Assembly (NCBI RefSeq): GCF_900130125.1
Contig: NZ_FQXY01000009.1
Location: 659,760-723,759, forward strand
Origin: Bacteroides congonensis
GTDB taxonomy: Bacteria > Bacteroidota > Bacteroidia > Bacteroidales > Bacteroidaceae
DNA: 64,000 bases
Reading direction: 5' to 3'
Of the stretch, positions 53,986 through 62,138 are shown one piece after another (position 1 is the first letter of the stretch; every line of letters starts with the position of its first letter). The notes beneath the pieces are model-generated. The model searched no databases. It saw only the letters and a list, made by a program, of their open reading frames with translations, and had not been told where the DNA came from. Made by a program: the position numbers and the translations under genes.

Positions 53986-55982
53986 AGTTGACTACCGTTT
54001 TCATAAATAAAGATTCTCTCGTCCAGTCCGCGTGTATGATTTCTCAAAAGCAGCACCGTATTTACGGGAATATCCCGAAATACCAATGAATCAGCAGTTG
54101 CCTTGATTTTTCCGGCAGACTTCCAATCCTTGTCACAATAAAACAGCTCATATAGATCATCAGGGCGAACATAGTTATCTCTGTTGCGCGGAGTATATAC
54201 AATACGGTCTACACGAACTTTTCTGCCCAAGTCAAGCCCCGCCCATCCACCGGTAGGCTGATGATAATCAAAGGAAGTCCATGTTTTCCCATCAAAGACA
54301 TTAGTATATTCATGCGTTCCGTCATGTTGGTAACATCCGGGAGTCCCTATAATTTTCCCTGATAAAGCCACGGTATCATTCTTCTCATAAAAAGTGACTT
54401 CCGCAATATTACATGCGCTTCTAGGCGGACCAAAATATCTTAGATAACGATATTCTTTATCAGACCAACTCTTTACAGTTGTATTCAAACGATTAGGTCT
54501 GCCCTGTATTATGAACAAAGTGTCTTTTTCCGAAAAATCAGGATGGTTGCTCCCTTCAAAAACACCTCCTATCATCCGGTCTCTGAACATATTTTCTCTC
54601 CCGATATCACACTTGGCATATAATACCACATCTTCCTTCTCCTTTCCTGCGGGATAATAGCAGATCTCATTACTCTGTTTATCAACATAAAAAGGATCGG
54701 TCAGAAAGCATAATGTACCATTCTCATAAGTAGCCACTCTCATAAACGAACCATTCCGTACATACTGAAACACCAGATGCCCCGCATCATATGCAGTCCA
54801 GTCGACAGGAGTCCAACGATCCCTGTCACTGACACATAGATAAGCGATTTTCCCGCTCCGTTTCGTTTTATACTGCTTTTCTAAAGGGATAACCAATTCT
54901 TTCTTAAAACTATAGCCATATCCATAAGTTACGTCTGTAAATTTCGGCAAACGCCAAAAAGGATATACTTCTTCACCATACTTTGCCATTTGCTCATACA
55001 GATCTCTATTCACACTAAAAGTATATCTATACACTTTGGAACTGTCATCCCACCGATACCACCAATTCTTACGTACAGGTCGCAATTTTTGCGGGAAATC
55101 AGTCATATATTCCTCTCCATCCTTATTCCATGTTGTCAACCAAAAATGCCCGGCATTTATATAACTACGTACAGGAACAAAATCTATGGCACAAGGAATA
55201 CCCAAAGCTCTAAATAAATACACAGCAAAATCAGTCACTTCCCTACATGTACCGGATAAGTACTGTACATATTCCGGTCCTATATGCCCAAATGGATAAG
55301 GTGTTACAGAAGTATAATAATAGCTCTTATCAGGCAATTTACTTATCAGATAATTAGCAGCAACCACGGGATCTTCGATATCTAATGAATCAGACATACG
55401 CAATGAATCCAATAACGAATTATATTTTTCATAGTACATTTCACGCCAATAAGTTAATGGTTCATCACCTATCCGGTAAGGTAGTAAGTACTCACAAAAT
55501 GTTTCAAACGAGATGTTCTTTCCCCACGGTTGCTCCTGCCAGACTTTAAATGCCCAATCTATATTATGACATAGATAAGCGGAATCTATTTCCATAATAT
55601 CTCGCTTTTCATTTATCTCTTTTATAGGACCATACGCATTCTTAACAGAATCGGCGATTTCTTGTGGTGTTTTTCCTTTACTTATTTTTAGCCATGCATA
55701 GTAAGATTTGAAATTATCCAATTGTTCTCCATCAGAATAAGTATAAAAAGGCATATTTTCAATCAGAAAGCAAGCGGCTTTATACTTTAGACTATCACTT
55801 GGATGCACTTGATAACGGCAAAGTACTTTTTCCAGTTCTTTTCTACTACTTCCTGCAGATTGTAAAGATACTTCTAGAGAAGTCATTAATTCCTCTCCAA
55901 GTACTATCCTATTTACAACTTGCCATCCTAGCAAAATAGATAGAACAATAAATACAAACTGGATATATTTCAAACACCTCAT
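53976..55982 (-). CDS. Transglutaminase-like protein with C-terminal discoidin-type domain
   Basis: A 668-residue exported protein with an N-terminal membrane anchor (about 7-27). The transglutaminase-like core has C246 in LSGTCREVTDFAVYLFRALG, H279 in NAGHFWLTTW and D295 in YMTDFPQ, so the triad is complete. A beta-rich middle follows. The C-terminus (about 550-668) resembles an F5/8-type sugar-binding domain: VFDGKTWTSFDYHQPTGGWAGLDLG. Family members act as proteases, transferases or peptide N-glycanases; activity here is unknown. It lies 6 bases after the DUF1573 gene and overlaps the GtaA-like gene. Confidence 0.82.
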   Translation of the reverse strand: MRCLKYIQFVFIVLSILLGWQVVNRIVLGEELMTSLEVSLQSAGSSRKELEKVLCRYQVHPSDSLKYKAACFLIENMPFYTYSDGEQLDNFKSYYAWLKISKGKTPQEIADSVKNAYGPIKEINEKRDIMEIDSAYLCHNIDWAFKVWQEQPWGKNISFETFCEYLLPYRIGDEPLTYWREMYYEKYNSLLDSLRMSDSLDIEDPVVAANYLISKLPDKSYYYTSVTPYPFGHIGPEYVQYLSGTCREVTDFAVYLFRALGIPCAIDFVPVRSYINAGHFWLTTWNKDGEEYMTDFPQKLRPVRKNWWYRWDDSSKVYRYTFSVNRDLYEQMAKYGEEVYPFWRLPKFTDVTYGYGYSFKKELVIPLEKQYKTKRSGKIAYLCVSDRDRWTPVDWTAYDAGHLVFQYVRNGSFMRVATYENGTLCFLTDPFYVDKQSNEICYYPAGKEKEDVVLYAKCDIGRENMFRDRMIGGVFEGSNHPDFSEKDTLFIIQGRPNRLNTTVKSWSDKEYRYLRYFGPPRSACNIAEVTFYEKNDTVALSGKIIGTPGCYQHDGTHEYTNVFDGKTWTSFDYHQPTGGWAGLDLGRKVRVDRIVYTPRNRDNYVRPDDLYELFYCDKDWKSAGKIKATADSLVFRDIPVNTVLLLRNHTRGLDERIFIYENGSQLWK

Positions 55983-55988
55983 CTAACT

Positions 55989-56852
55989 TTATTTTGCGTT
56001 TCCATTAATTCTTAACTTTAATGGAGCACCTTCTGCATTACAATACACTATAATAGTTTTATCAAAATATTCCGGATATTCCGCTTGATATCTTATTTTT
56101 ATACAAGTACTATCTTTAGGTAATACTGGTTTCTTATCATGTGTTACAACAATACATCCACAAGAGGTCAATATTTCATCAATAACTAATGGAGAATGAC
56201 CAACATTCTTTACTATCAAATCTTTCTCCTGACTATCTTTCCAAGAAAAACTCCCCATATTTATCATTTGCTCAGTAATTGTAATTTGTGTTTGAGGTAT
56301 TTGATTCACCCCTCTATTATTTGCCCCCAAAAGTATATTAAAATATAAATCTTTAATCTTCGGATTAAGTATGGGATTGCCAATTGCAATTACCCTATTC
56401 TCTTTATCCAATAAAAGCACTTGAAACCTTGGATCGGAAGAAAAATTATTCATAATGTTAAGAGAATCATATTCATCAATACATATTGGATAGTCAAATT
56501 TATCACGTTTCAAAATATGTTCAAATTCCCTCTTATCTTTAGGACACACATAAAAAAGATAATCAATTTTACCTTTAGCAACAGAATCCATTTCACTTAA
56601 GAAACTTTTCCATTTATGCAGTTGGAGTTTACAACTAGTACACCCAGTTGAATCTACATAAATCATTAATTTAAAATCAGAGTCTGTATCAAATTTCACA
56701 GTATCACACATATATTGTGTAAAAACAGATTTTGCCGGAAATTTAATTTCCTTTCCTTTCCATTCTTTTACTGTATTCACAAGACAAGTTCTGTCTGCAT
56801 TTTGACAAGAGACACACATAAGCATACATACAACAACTGACAAATATCTCAT
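55989..56852 (-). CDS. Thioredoxin-like/DUF1573 lipoprotein
   Basis: A 287-residue lipoprotein (lipobox LMCVSC, C16). Residues 50-175 have a thioredoxin-like fold with a CxxC, C71-T-S-C74, in MIYVDSTGCTSC. Residues 185-287 are DUF1573: FSWKDSQEKDLIVKNVG, the TSCGCIVV signature, PKDSTCIKIRY. DUF1573 domains are Ig-like. The CxxC may act on disulfides of the Cys-containing NVEALA peptides encoded upstream; this is a context inference. AT-rich. Confidence 0.85.
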   Translation of the reverse strand: MRYLSVVVCMLMCVSCQNADRTCLVNTVKEWKGKEIKFPAKSVFTQYMCDTVKFDTDSDFKLMIYVDSTGCTSCKLQLHKWKSFLSEMDSVAKGKIDYLFYVCPKDKREFEHILKRDKFDYPICIDEYDSLNIMNNFSSDPRFQVLLLDKENRVIAIGNPILNPKIKDLYFNILLGANNRGVNQIPQTQITITEQMINMGSFSWKDSQEKDLIVKNVGHSPLVIDEILTSCGCIVVTHDKKPVLPKDSTCIKIRYQAEYPEYFDKTIIVYCNAEGAPLKLRINGNAK

Positions 56853-56857
56853 TAATA

Positions 56858-57015
56858 TTAAAATTTAAATTGTACAATATGACTTTCTGGTTTATCAGTT
56901 AACCCATAAATTATTCTAGACTTTTCATCAACAGCAAAATCAAAAATAGGAGTATCCAGTTGGTAATATTGCAGCGGATTTCAATTCCATCTAATAGTTT
57001 TTTATTATTTAAAGA
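56858..57015 (-). pseudogene. C-terminal remnant of a BF3164-type propeller lipoprotein
   Basis: On the minus strand about 36 codons end at 56858: QYYQLDTPIFDFAVDEK..., then IIYGLTDKPESHIVQFKF. They align with the end of the intact propeller at 58935-60017 (YVLDHYIYGIWVDEVTKTI...ILKFSF). A little upstream, YSYSLNNKKLL in another frame matches its KYIYVFSLKGEP, so a frameshift separates the two. The rest of the gene is gone. The stop is 5 bases from the DUF1573 start, the spacing of an intact operon. Confidence 0.7.
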
Positions 57016-57272
57016 ATATGAATAAATAATAATTTACAACATTATTACACTTACAATTTTCATCATTATTCGTTTTTAACTTGAGGCTATGATAATCACA
57101 ACTTTATTGAATTTAGCAAATCAAAGGCAAGGCGACAACACAAGTATGACCAACATATGTAAATTCACAATCCATCCAATGCTACCATAAAATCAGTATA
57201 TTCTGAAAACTACAATAAAAAACTACTGTAGTCAAAAAATCGAAATGAATATTTGTCTAGGCATAATATCCT
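57016..57272. other. Degenerate non-coding stretch, perhaps a decayed NVEALA gene
   Basis: No open gene. On the minus strand, about 57170-57200, FMVALDG resembles a worn NVEALA motif, and a following Cys-containing stretch (WMDCEFTYVGHTC) continues in another frame. In intact units an NVEALA gene precedes a propeller gene, which fits the remnant next door. Very weak evidence. Confidence 0.2.
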
Positions 57273-58433
57273 TTATTCATAGACTAAATCCATTCTTTGA
57301 AAGCACAGTTGGTCATCACTATAATACGGATTCTTAATAAAGCTAGTACTGATATATAATCCATCTTTACTCACAAAAAACAGTCTGGATGCATACATAT
57401 TTTCAGGAAATAAAGTTTCGCCTATAATATTAAGTTTCTTGTCAAGTATAATGACTGAAAATTTTCCTCTGCCCAGATCCCAAACATCTTTATAATTCTC
57501 TCCCTTGACCAATTCTGTCTCAGGATAAACAAAGCGATAATACACTTCACGGTATTGATCGTAAATCAAATTGCCATACATAGGTACGGAACAAATCATC
57601 TCGAGTAACTCAGGAATACCCGATGGAACTTTTTCTCCATCGTAAATTTGGGGTAAATACCTACTCTTAACCTTAACTCGCTTTTGAACTTTTCCATCCA
57701 AGGATACTACATAAATATCTTCATCAAAGAAAAACGAATATACAAAATCTTTTCCGTTATAGCAAGAACTACAATCAGTCTTTCCAAATTTATTTCCTCT
57801 TATTTCCTCTGTAGTCATCACAGCTGGAAATCTAAGATCAAATTCATCTAACGAACCACTAACAGTATCTAACATCAATGCTACTGGACTATCTTCCATA
57901 ATATTCTTTAAAGTCAAATTAGGATCTTGAGGAAGGTACAATTTTCCGTTTACTATGTACATCAGATGATGGGGAAATGAAATGTTCATAATGGGCATTG
58001 CTGATTTTCCTAGAGAGGTTTTGTCATATTTAATTTTACGTACTATTTCTCCTCTACCGTTGACTACATCAATAACAGTAGTCCTGATTTCGGGAATATA
58101 TATTTCCTCTTCCGATTGAATAAGATATCCAAAAAACATTCCAACACCATCGGCTCCTTCTTTTTCTATACACAGCGTTTTCACATACTCTTGCGTTTCT
58201 ATATCATACCATAATATTTCCGGCTCTATATTATTTTGAAACGTCAAATATTCTCTCCCATTGGCATCTGTATAAGGAAAAATAGCTTTGATAAATACCG
58301 ATGTTTGTGGATCTAATTCAAAGACAAGACTGTCTTGAGCAGGTACCAATGAACAAATGTCATTTTGTGAATGTTGGCAAGCCGCCAATAATACAAAAAA
58401 CAGTGTTAAAAACAACAAGCTTATTTTATTCAT
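57273..58433 (-). CDS. DUF4221-type propeller lipoprotein
   Basis: A 386-residue lipoprotein (lipobox VLLAACQ, about residue 19). Repeating beta-rich units such as YTDANGREYLTFQNN, DVVNGRGEIVRKIKYD and IYVVSLDGKVQKRVKV suggest a six-bladed propeller, as in DUF4221 and BF3164-like proteins. No catalytic motif. Such lipoproteins often sit beside NVEALA peptides in Bacteroidales; function is unknown. It follows NVEALA 1 by 62 bases. Confidence 0.75.
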   Translation of the reverse strand: MNKISLLFLTLFFVLLAACQHSQNDICSLVPAQDSLVFELDPQTSVFIKAIFPYTDANGREYLTFQNNIEPEILWYDIETQEYVKTLCIEKEGADGVGMFFGYLIQSEEEIYIPEIRTTVIDVVNGRGEIVRKIKYDKTSLGKSAMPIMNISFPHHLMYIVNGKLYLPQDPNLTLKNIMEDSPVALMLDTVSGSLDEFDLRFPAVMTTEEIRGNKFGKTDCSSCYNGKDFVYSFFFDEDIYVVSLDGKVQKRVKVKSRYLPQIYDGEKVPSGIPELLEMICSVPMYGNLIYDQYREVYYRFVYPETELVKGENYKDVWDLGRGKFSVIILDKKLNIIGETLFPENMYASRLFFVSKDGLYISTSFIKNPYYSDDQLCFQRMDLVYE

Positions 58434-58495
58434 AATGTGTGATTAAATTCTGCAATGAGAGTGTACCAGAAATGACACACTCTCTATCTTAATGT

Positions 58496-58729
58496 TTACA
58501 TTTCGCAATAACAAGAAGTATCTCCACGCTGCATAATACAGTACCAAACTGATTTATTCATAAAACAGTAGGTAGGCATACCTTGTCCCCATTCATGCTG
58601 TGCCAATGCTTCTACATTAGCCAAAGCTAGATCCGACAACTTCACATTGCTTTGCGAAGTATATATATTGTATCCCGCAACAGCGGCAATAGCAACAATG
58701 GCTATAAGTCCCATTAGTTTCTTTTTCAT
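58496..58729 (-). CDS. NVEALA-family peptide 1
   Basis: A 77-residue protein: short basic N-terminus, hydrophobic helix (7-22), then LALANVEALAQ, with the family motif NVEALA at residues 38-43. The tail of 34 residues is Cys- and Trp-rich, with C55, C64, C73, C75, and could form two disulfides. The layout resembles a leader plus a mature peptide, with the conserved motif near a processing site, but cleavage has not been shown as far as I know. Encoded 205 bases after the intact propeller gene and before DUF4221. Confidence 0.88.
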   Translation of the reverse strand: MKKKLMGLIAIVAIAAVAGYNIYTSQSNVKLSDLALANVEALAQHEWGQGMPTYCFMNKSVWYCIMQRGDTSCYCEM

Positions 58730-58856
58730 TCAGTCATTTTTTTAGTTTGTTCTTTTTCATTTTTCTTCTGTATTTATCATTTCAACAGAACAGCAATAGT
58801 TTGCTACATTACTTTTTTATTCTTATGTTTGCATCGGAATCTTTATTTAAAGGTTT

Positions 58857-58918
58857 AGGAGCAGATGATATGTAAGCAAATCCGGCAAGATGAACAAACT
58901 CATCATTCTGCTCCTTTT
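58857..58918. terminator. Hairpin between the propeller and NVEALA 1 genes
   Basis: AGGAGCAGATGA and TCATTCTGCTCCT form a 12-bp stem with one bulge around a loop of about 33 bases. It may be a processing or attenuation structure within the operon. Neither strand has a strong T-run. Confidence 0.4.
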
Positions 58919-58934
58919 AATCAAGTTAATTCTC

Positions 58935-60017
58935 TCATACGCTACCAAAACTAAACTTTAGTATTGGCTGATCGTTATTCACATCTGTCGCCATTATCGT
59001 TTTAGTAACTTCATCTACCCAAATACCATATATATAATGGTCGAGTACATATTTACACATCGGTTCTCCTTTCAAACTAAATACATAAATGTATTTTCCT
59101 CCGTCAGGAAGCCTTCCACTTTGTCTTGATATCTCTTTAAAGGGCGTTCCATGAAACAGCGTATAAATGGCATTATCCGTTACTTGAACATCACTGAATC
59201 CCATGATGCCTGTTGGTATACCATATCCATCTGAAATTTTGAATTCAGGTTCATCGTGCTCACCGATACGAACAACATGAGTACTGTCTTTCAAATTATA
59301 AACTTCAACCACCTCTCCCAGTTGAGTGACAGCAGCTAAAACGCCATTATGGGGATTATAATCTAAAAAGCTACGCCATGCCTGTGCTAATGCCGGACGG
59401 GCTTCCTGCAAAGCTTTCTCATTCGCTGTAGGTATAGCTCCTATCTTCTCTATAAGTTTACCTTTGCAATTAACCTTCAAAAAACGGCTCTCACCTGAAT
59501 AGTCAGGAATGACAAATGTTGTATCATCATATACAGCAAAATCAAGCGGTCGAAGTATATCTTCATCCAATGTTACCGTTTCCTCACGAAGCAGTGAATC
59601 ACCGGATGAAGAAAAATCTAACCTAGTTAATTCGCTTTTGTTAGCATCTAAAGTCCATAATTCATGGTTATATAAACGGAAGTTTTCCATTGACAACATT
59701 TCCGTTGGGGAATCGCCTCGTCTGCCAAAAGAAGATAGATACCGGAAACTTGGGTACTGGAATAAATGCCCATAATATTCGGAACCATGTAAATCCATTA
59801 CAATGGCTTTATCCCCTTCTATCTGTATCCGAAAAGGATAGCGGAACAAAGCTGTATCAAGCTCTATTACCTGTGCCGACAGATGTTTCTCTTCCGGAAA
59901 ATCTAAATATTTAATCCCCAAAAAAGTTTTTGGGGACTGTGAGCACGAGAATAATATTCCAACTACCAATATCAGTAGCAGAAGCTTACCAATCCAATTT
60001 AAATGGTTCGAAAACAT
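58935..60017 (-). CDS. BF3164-type six-bladed propeller lipoprotein
   Basis: A 360-residue lipoprotein (lipobox GILFSCSQ, about residue 25). Propeller-like repeats: LFQYPSFRYLSSFGRRGDSP (a family signature with G-R-G-x-x-P), LWTLDANKSELTRLD, YIYVFSLKGEPMCKY. It probably faces the periplasm or cell surface. Its start overlaps the end of NVEALA 2 by 32 bases, so the two are translationally coupled and probably work together. Partner, ligand and role are unknown. Confidence 0.85.
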   Translation of the reverse strand: MFSNHLNWIGKLLLLILVVGILFSCSQSPKTFLGIKYLDFPEEKHLSAQVIELDTALFRYPFRIQIEGDKAIVMDLHGSEYYGHLFQYPSFRYLSSFGRRGDSPTEMLSMENFRLYNHELWTLDANKSELTRLDFSSSGDSLLREETVTLDEDILRPLDFAVYDDTTFVIPDYSGESRFLKVNCKGKLIEKIGAIPTANEKALQEARPALAQAWRSFLDYNPHNGVLAAVTQLGEVVEVYNLKDSTHVVRIGEHDEPEFKISDGYGIPTGIMGFSDVQVTDNAIYTLFHGTPFKEISRQSGRLPDGGKYIYVFSLKGEPMCKYVLDHYIYGIWVDEVTKTIMATDVNNDQPILKFSFGSV

Positions 60018-60219
60018 ACTTTACTTTTTCATGATTTATAGGACAATCCACAGAACCGGAGCCAATACAAGTAGTCATAGGATTTTCACCGGCAGCCAAT
60101 GCTTCCACATTATTTAATAAAATAACGTTTTGTAGTTTGTTGTGCTCAGCTTTTCTACAAAAGAAAATAGAAACCAATACGACCAAAGAAAAGGCTCCAA
60201 ACTTTAAATACTTTTTCAT
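59986..60219 (-). CDS. NVEALA-family peptide 2
   Basis: A 77-residue protein if started at ATG 60219; a longer frame to 60279 would run through the promoter. Basic N-terminus, hydrophobic helix (8-20) with C21, then VILLNNVEALAAGE with the motif at 37-42, and a tail with C51 and C59. Same length and layout as peptide 1 though the tails differ. First gene after the promoter at 60250-60280, overlapping the propeller gene. Confidence 0.88.
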   Translation of the reverse strand: MKKYLKFGAFSLVVLVSIFFCRKAEHNKLQNVILLNNVEALAAGENPMTTCIGSGSVDCPINHEKVKYVFEPFKLDW

Positions 60220-60249
60220 ACTATGATATAAATTGATTAATTTTTGCCC

Positions 60250-60280
60250 GAAAGTAGGCATCTGATTAGAACATGGCAAA
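60250..60280 (-). promoter_or_regulatory. Promoter of the NVEALA operon
   Basis: Minus strand: -33 TTTG (60277-60280), exactly 19 bases, then TACTTTCG (60250-60257), one base off TAnnTTTG. The expected start is near 60243, about 24 bases before the peptide ATG. Confidence 0.65.
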
Positions 60281-60288
60281 TTATTGGC

Positions 60289-60326
60289 GTGAGAAATTGT
60301 GAGAACTATTATGAGAATTTTCTCAC
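60289..60326. promoter_or_regulatory. Direct- and inverted-repeat operator upstream of the NVEALA promoter
   Basis: GTGAGAA at 60289, GTGAGAA at 60299 and ATGAGAA at 60311 (steps of 10 and 12), then the inverted TTCTCAC at 60320. ATTGTGAGAA and TTCTCACAAT are also perfect inverse copies. Winged-helix OmpR-type proteins bind direct repeats of about 10-11 bp. The block starts 8 bases upstream of the -33 element and overlaps the stop codon of the OmpR-type regulator gene. Confidence 0.6.
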
Positions 60327-61370
60327 AATAGTCCTCAAAACAAGTTTTATTCGATGAAATGGCACTTTTTCAACAATCAAAGAATAGCTATTTCCAGATG
60401 ATTTAATAGATAAGTTCACTGATTTTTCCCGAAATACGCCCCTTAAATCACTCAGCACACGACGTAACCTACCTTCTACGCCTCTATCTTCCGGTCTCCA
60501 GAAACATAAAATAATCTCTTCTTTTGTCACTGTATGATTTGGAGCTTTCAAAAACAACAAAATCAAAGTTGCAGATTGACCACGAATCTGAGTCTTTCGA
60601 TTATCTACATAAAATTCATGCGAACTGTAGACATAACGAAGATTCGCCAATTTTATATCTGATTGGGAGATATCTGTTACTGAAGAAACACTCTTTTTTA
60701 TTTTTTTTCTTAGATAATAGATAAAACAAACAAATAAAAGAACAAGGATAATTAATTCCACAATAACCACCATCGTTATTGAGGCGTTTTTGAGAACTGT
60801 CAACCAAGAATACCGAATAAAAGGCTCTACTTCAATTTCATTGGAAAGTCCGGCGTAAACACTACTAATCTTTTTATACTCAGGTAAAAATAACGTAGAA
60901 TCTCCACAAGCAAGTACATAGGCACTATTCTTATCTGTGTGAATATGTAATTGCAATGCATGACAGGAAACAATATTAGCTGCAGACAGTTTCTTACTCC
61001 ACAAAGATAAACAAGCATCGGCATCTATCCCCTCTTCTGCTAAAACGGTATGACGTATTTTGGTATCAACATCCGAACTTACTATGACCTTATTTTTTTC
61101 AACCGCAATATCTTTTACTTTTTTACCTTTAGAACTAATTATAGTACAATGCTCAAAGTTCCTGTTCGGTTCCATTTTGCGACTAAACTCATGTAGTCCC
61201 AGTACCTTATATTGTGTATTGAGTCCATCTTCTATTGCCTCCAATAAAGTTATTCTAGTCTTATTTTCAAGTGCAACTTCTCCTGAAGCATAAAGCATTC
61301 GTTCTAATGTAACAACAAGAATTATCATTAAAATGAAAAAGAGTAAAGCCATTTGTCTGTCTGAATTCAT
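60309..61370 (-). CDS. Membrane-tethered OmpR-type transcription regulator
   Basis: A 353-residue protein: TM1 about 8-22, an extracytoplasmic region about 25-195 with C75, C120, C136 and C155, TM2 about 197-220, a basic linker (RKKIKKS) and a C-terminal winged helix (about 240-335: QSATLILLFLKAPNHTVTKEEIILCFW, VEGRLRRVLSDLRGVF, GNSYSLIV). It has no receiver or kinase domain, so it is a one-component, membrane-bound regulator of the ToxR/CadC layout with two helices. It precedes the NVEALA genes, on the same strand. Its periplasmic Cys might sense redox or peptide ligands. Confidence 0.85.
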   Translation of the reverse strand: MNSDRQMALLFFILMIILVVTLERMLYASGEVALENKTRITLLEAIEDGLNTQYKVLGLHEFSRKMEPNRNFEHCTIISSKGKKVKDIAVEKNKVIVSSDVDTKIRHTVLAEEGIDADACLSLWSKKLSAANIVSCHALQLHIHTDKNSAYVLACGDSTLFLPEYKKISSVYAGLSNEIEVEPFIRYSWLTVLKNASITMVVIVELIILVLLFVCFIYYLRKKIKKSVSSVTDISQSDIKLANLRYVYSSHEFYVDNRKTQIRGQSATLILLFLKAPNHTVTKEEIILCFWRPEDRGVEGRLRRVLSDLRGVFREKSVNLSIKSSGNSYSLIVEKVPFHRIKLVLRTIVRKFS

Positions 61371-61400
61371 AATCTACGCCAATAACAAATTATTATAAAT

Positions 61401-61412
61401 AGTTCTCATCAT
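61401..61412 (-). promoter_or_regulatory. Shared TGAGAACTATT motif before the regulator gene
   Basis: On the minus strand ATGAGAACTATT here repeats TGAGAACTATT found at 60300-60310 in the NVEALA operator. It lies in the 5' leader, between the -7 element and the regulator ATG. Confidence 0.4.
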
Positions 61413-61438
61413 GTTTTATTTTAGTTCCTTTTCAACCA

Positions 61439-61446
61439 CAAAGGTA
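61439..61446 (-). promoter_or_regulatory. -7 promoter element of the membrane-tethered regulator
   Basis: Minus-strand TACCTTTG matches TAnnTTTG; a TTTG at 61463-61466 lies 16 bases upstream, a little closer than usual for -33. The leader would be about 60 bases. Confidence 0.55.
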
Positions 61447-61718
61447 ACATTATTTAAACTAACAAACGAATAAATCAAGCGATAACCATATCATAAGCAA
61501 CAATATTCTTGCAGTTTCAACAGAGAATGAAATGTCAACCGTGTCTCTCAGAATAAGAGATTCTGTTCTATTTTTAAGATTCTCCCTTTTAATATTCAAT
61601 TCAAAATCGAGCTAATAGAAAAATAAATGCATAAATTAATGCAAGAATATGCTATTCATGAGCTAAAAACTGCATAAATGAGGAATAAAAAACAAATTAT
61701 TCTCTCTCAACTAAGCTC

Positions 61719-61780
61719 CGTTCCTTTAAAAGGAACGCATCGTTGGTCGGTGAGGGTCAATGCTTTTCTCACCGACCAAC
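61719..61780. repeat. Two adjacent strong hairpins in a gene-free region
   Basis: CGTTCCTTTAAAAGGAACG (61719-61737) is a perfect palindrome. Five bases later GTTGGTCGGTGAG (61742-61754) pairs perfectly with CTCACCGACCAAC (61768-61780) around 13 bases. The region 61450-62060 has no gene that I recognise and is otherwise AT-rich; this GC-rich pair stands out. It could be a structured RNA or a remnant of a mobile element. Confidence 0.65.
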
Positions 61781-62062
61781 AATGTATTCATCGGTGTGAC
61801 TCTAAATAACCTGTATATTTTCAGCTATTCCATGCTTTTTACTACAATAAACTGATGTAGCAAAATACGATATATTCCCACAATTCTCTGACGAAATATC
61901 ATAATTAGCGCTTTATTACAAAACTATATGCACCACAATAACATATAAGCAGAAGCAACACGAATTTTCATAATGCCTGATTACTCGCATATTTGCTTGC
62001 ACATCATGTACTGTTCAGATTTCAAGCAAGAGAAACGCATACAGTATCCTATTTTTATGAAT

Positions 62063-62095
62063 AAAAAAAACGCTCCCAGTATAAATGGAAGCGTT
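62063..62095 (-). terminator. Terminator after Rpn-like gene 1
   Basis: On the minus strand AACGCTTCC pairs with GGGAGCGTT (one mismatch), followed by a run of T. The same terminator follows gene 2. Confidence 0.85.
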
Positions 62096-62138
62096 GTCTT
62101 AATCATTTTAAAATTCACATTTTTCGGTAGCAATCCTA

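Noticed and set aside
60220..60279. Twenty-residue N-terminal extension of NVEALA peptide 2
   Set aside because: It would include the promoter -7 element and place non-hydrophobic residues before the leader; MKKYLKFG resembles the start of peptide 1.
61742..61780. Terminal inverted repeats of an insertion sequence
   Set aside because: The arms are 13 bases apart with no transposase between them, so this is a hairpin and not the ends of an element.
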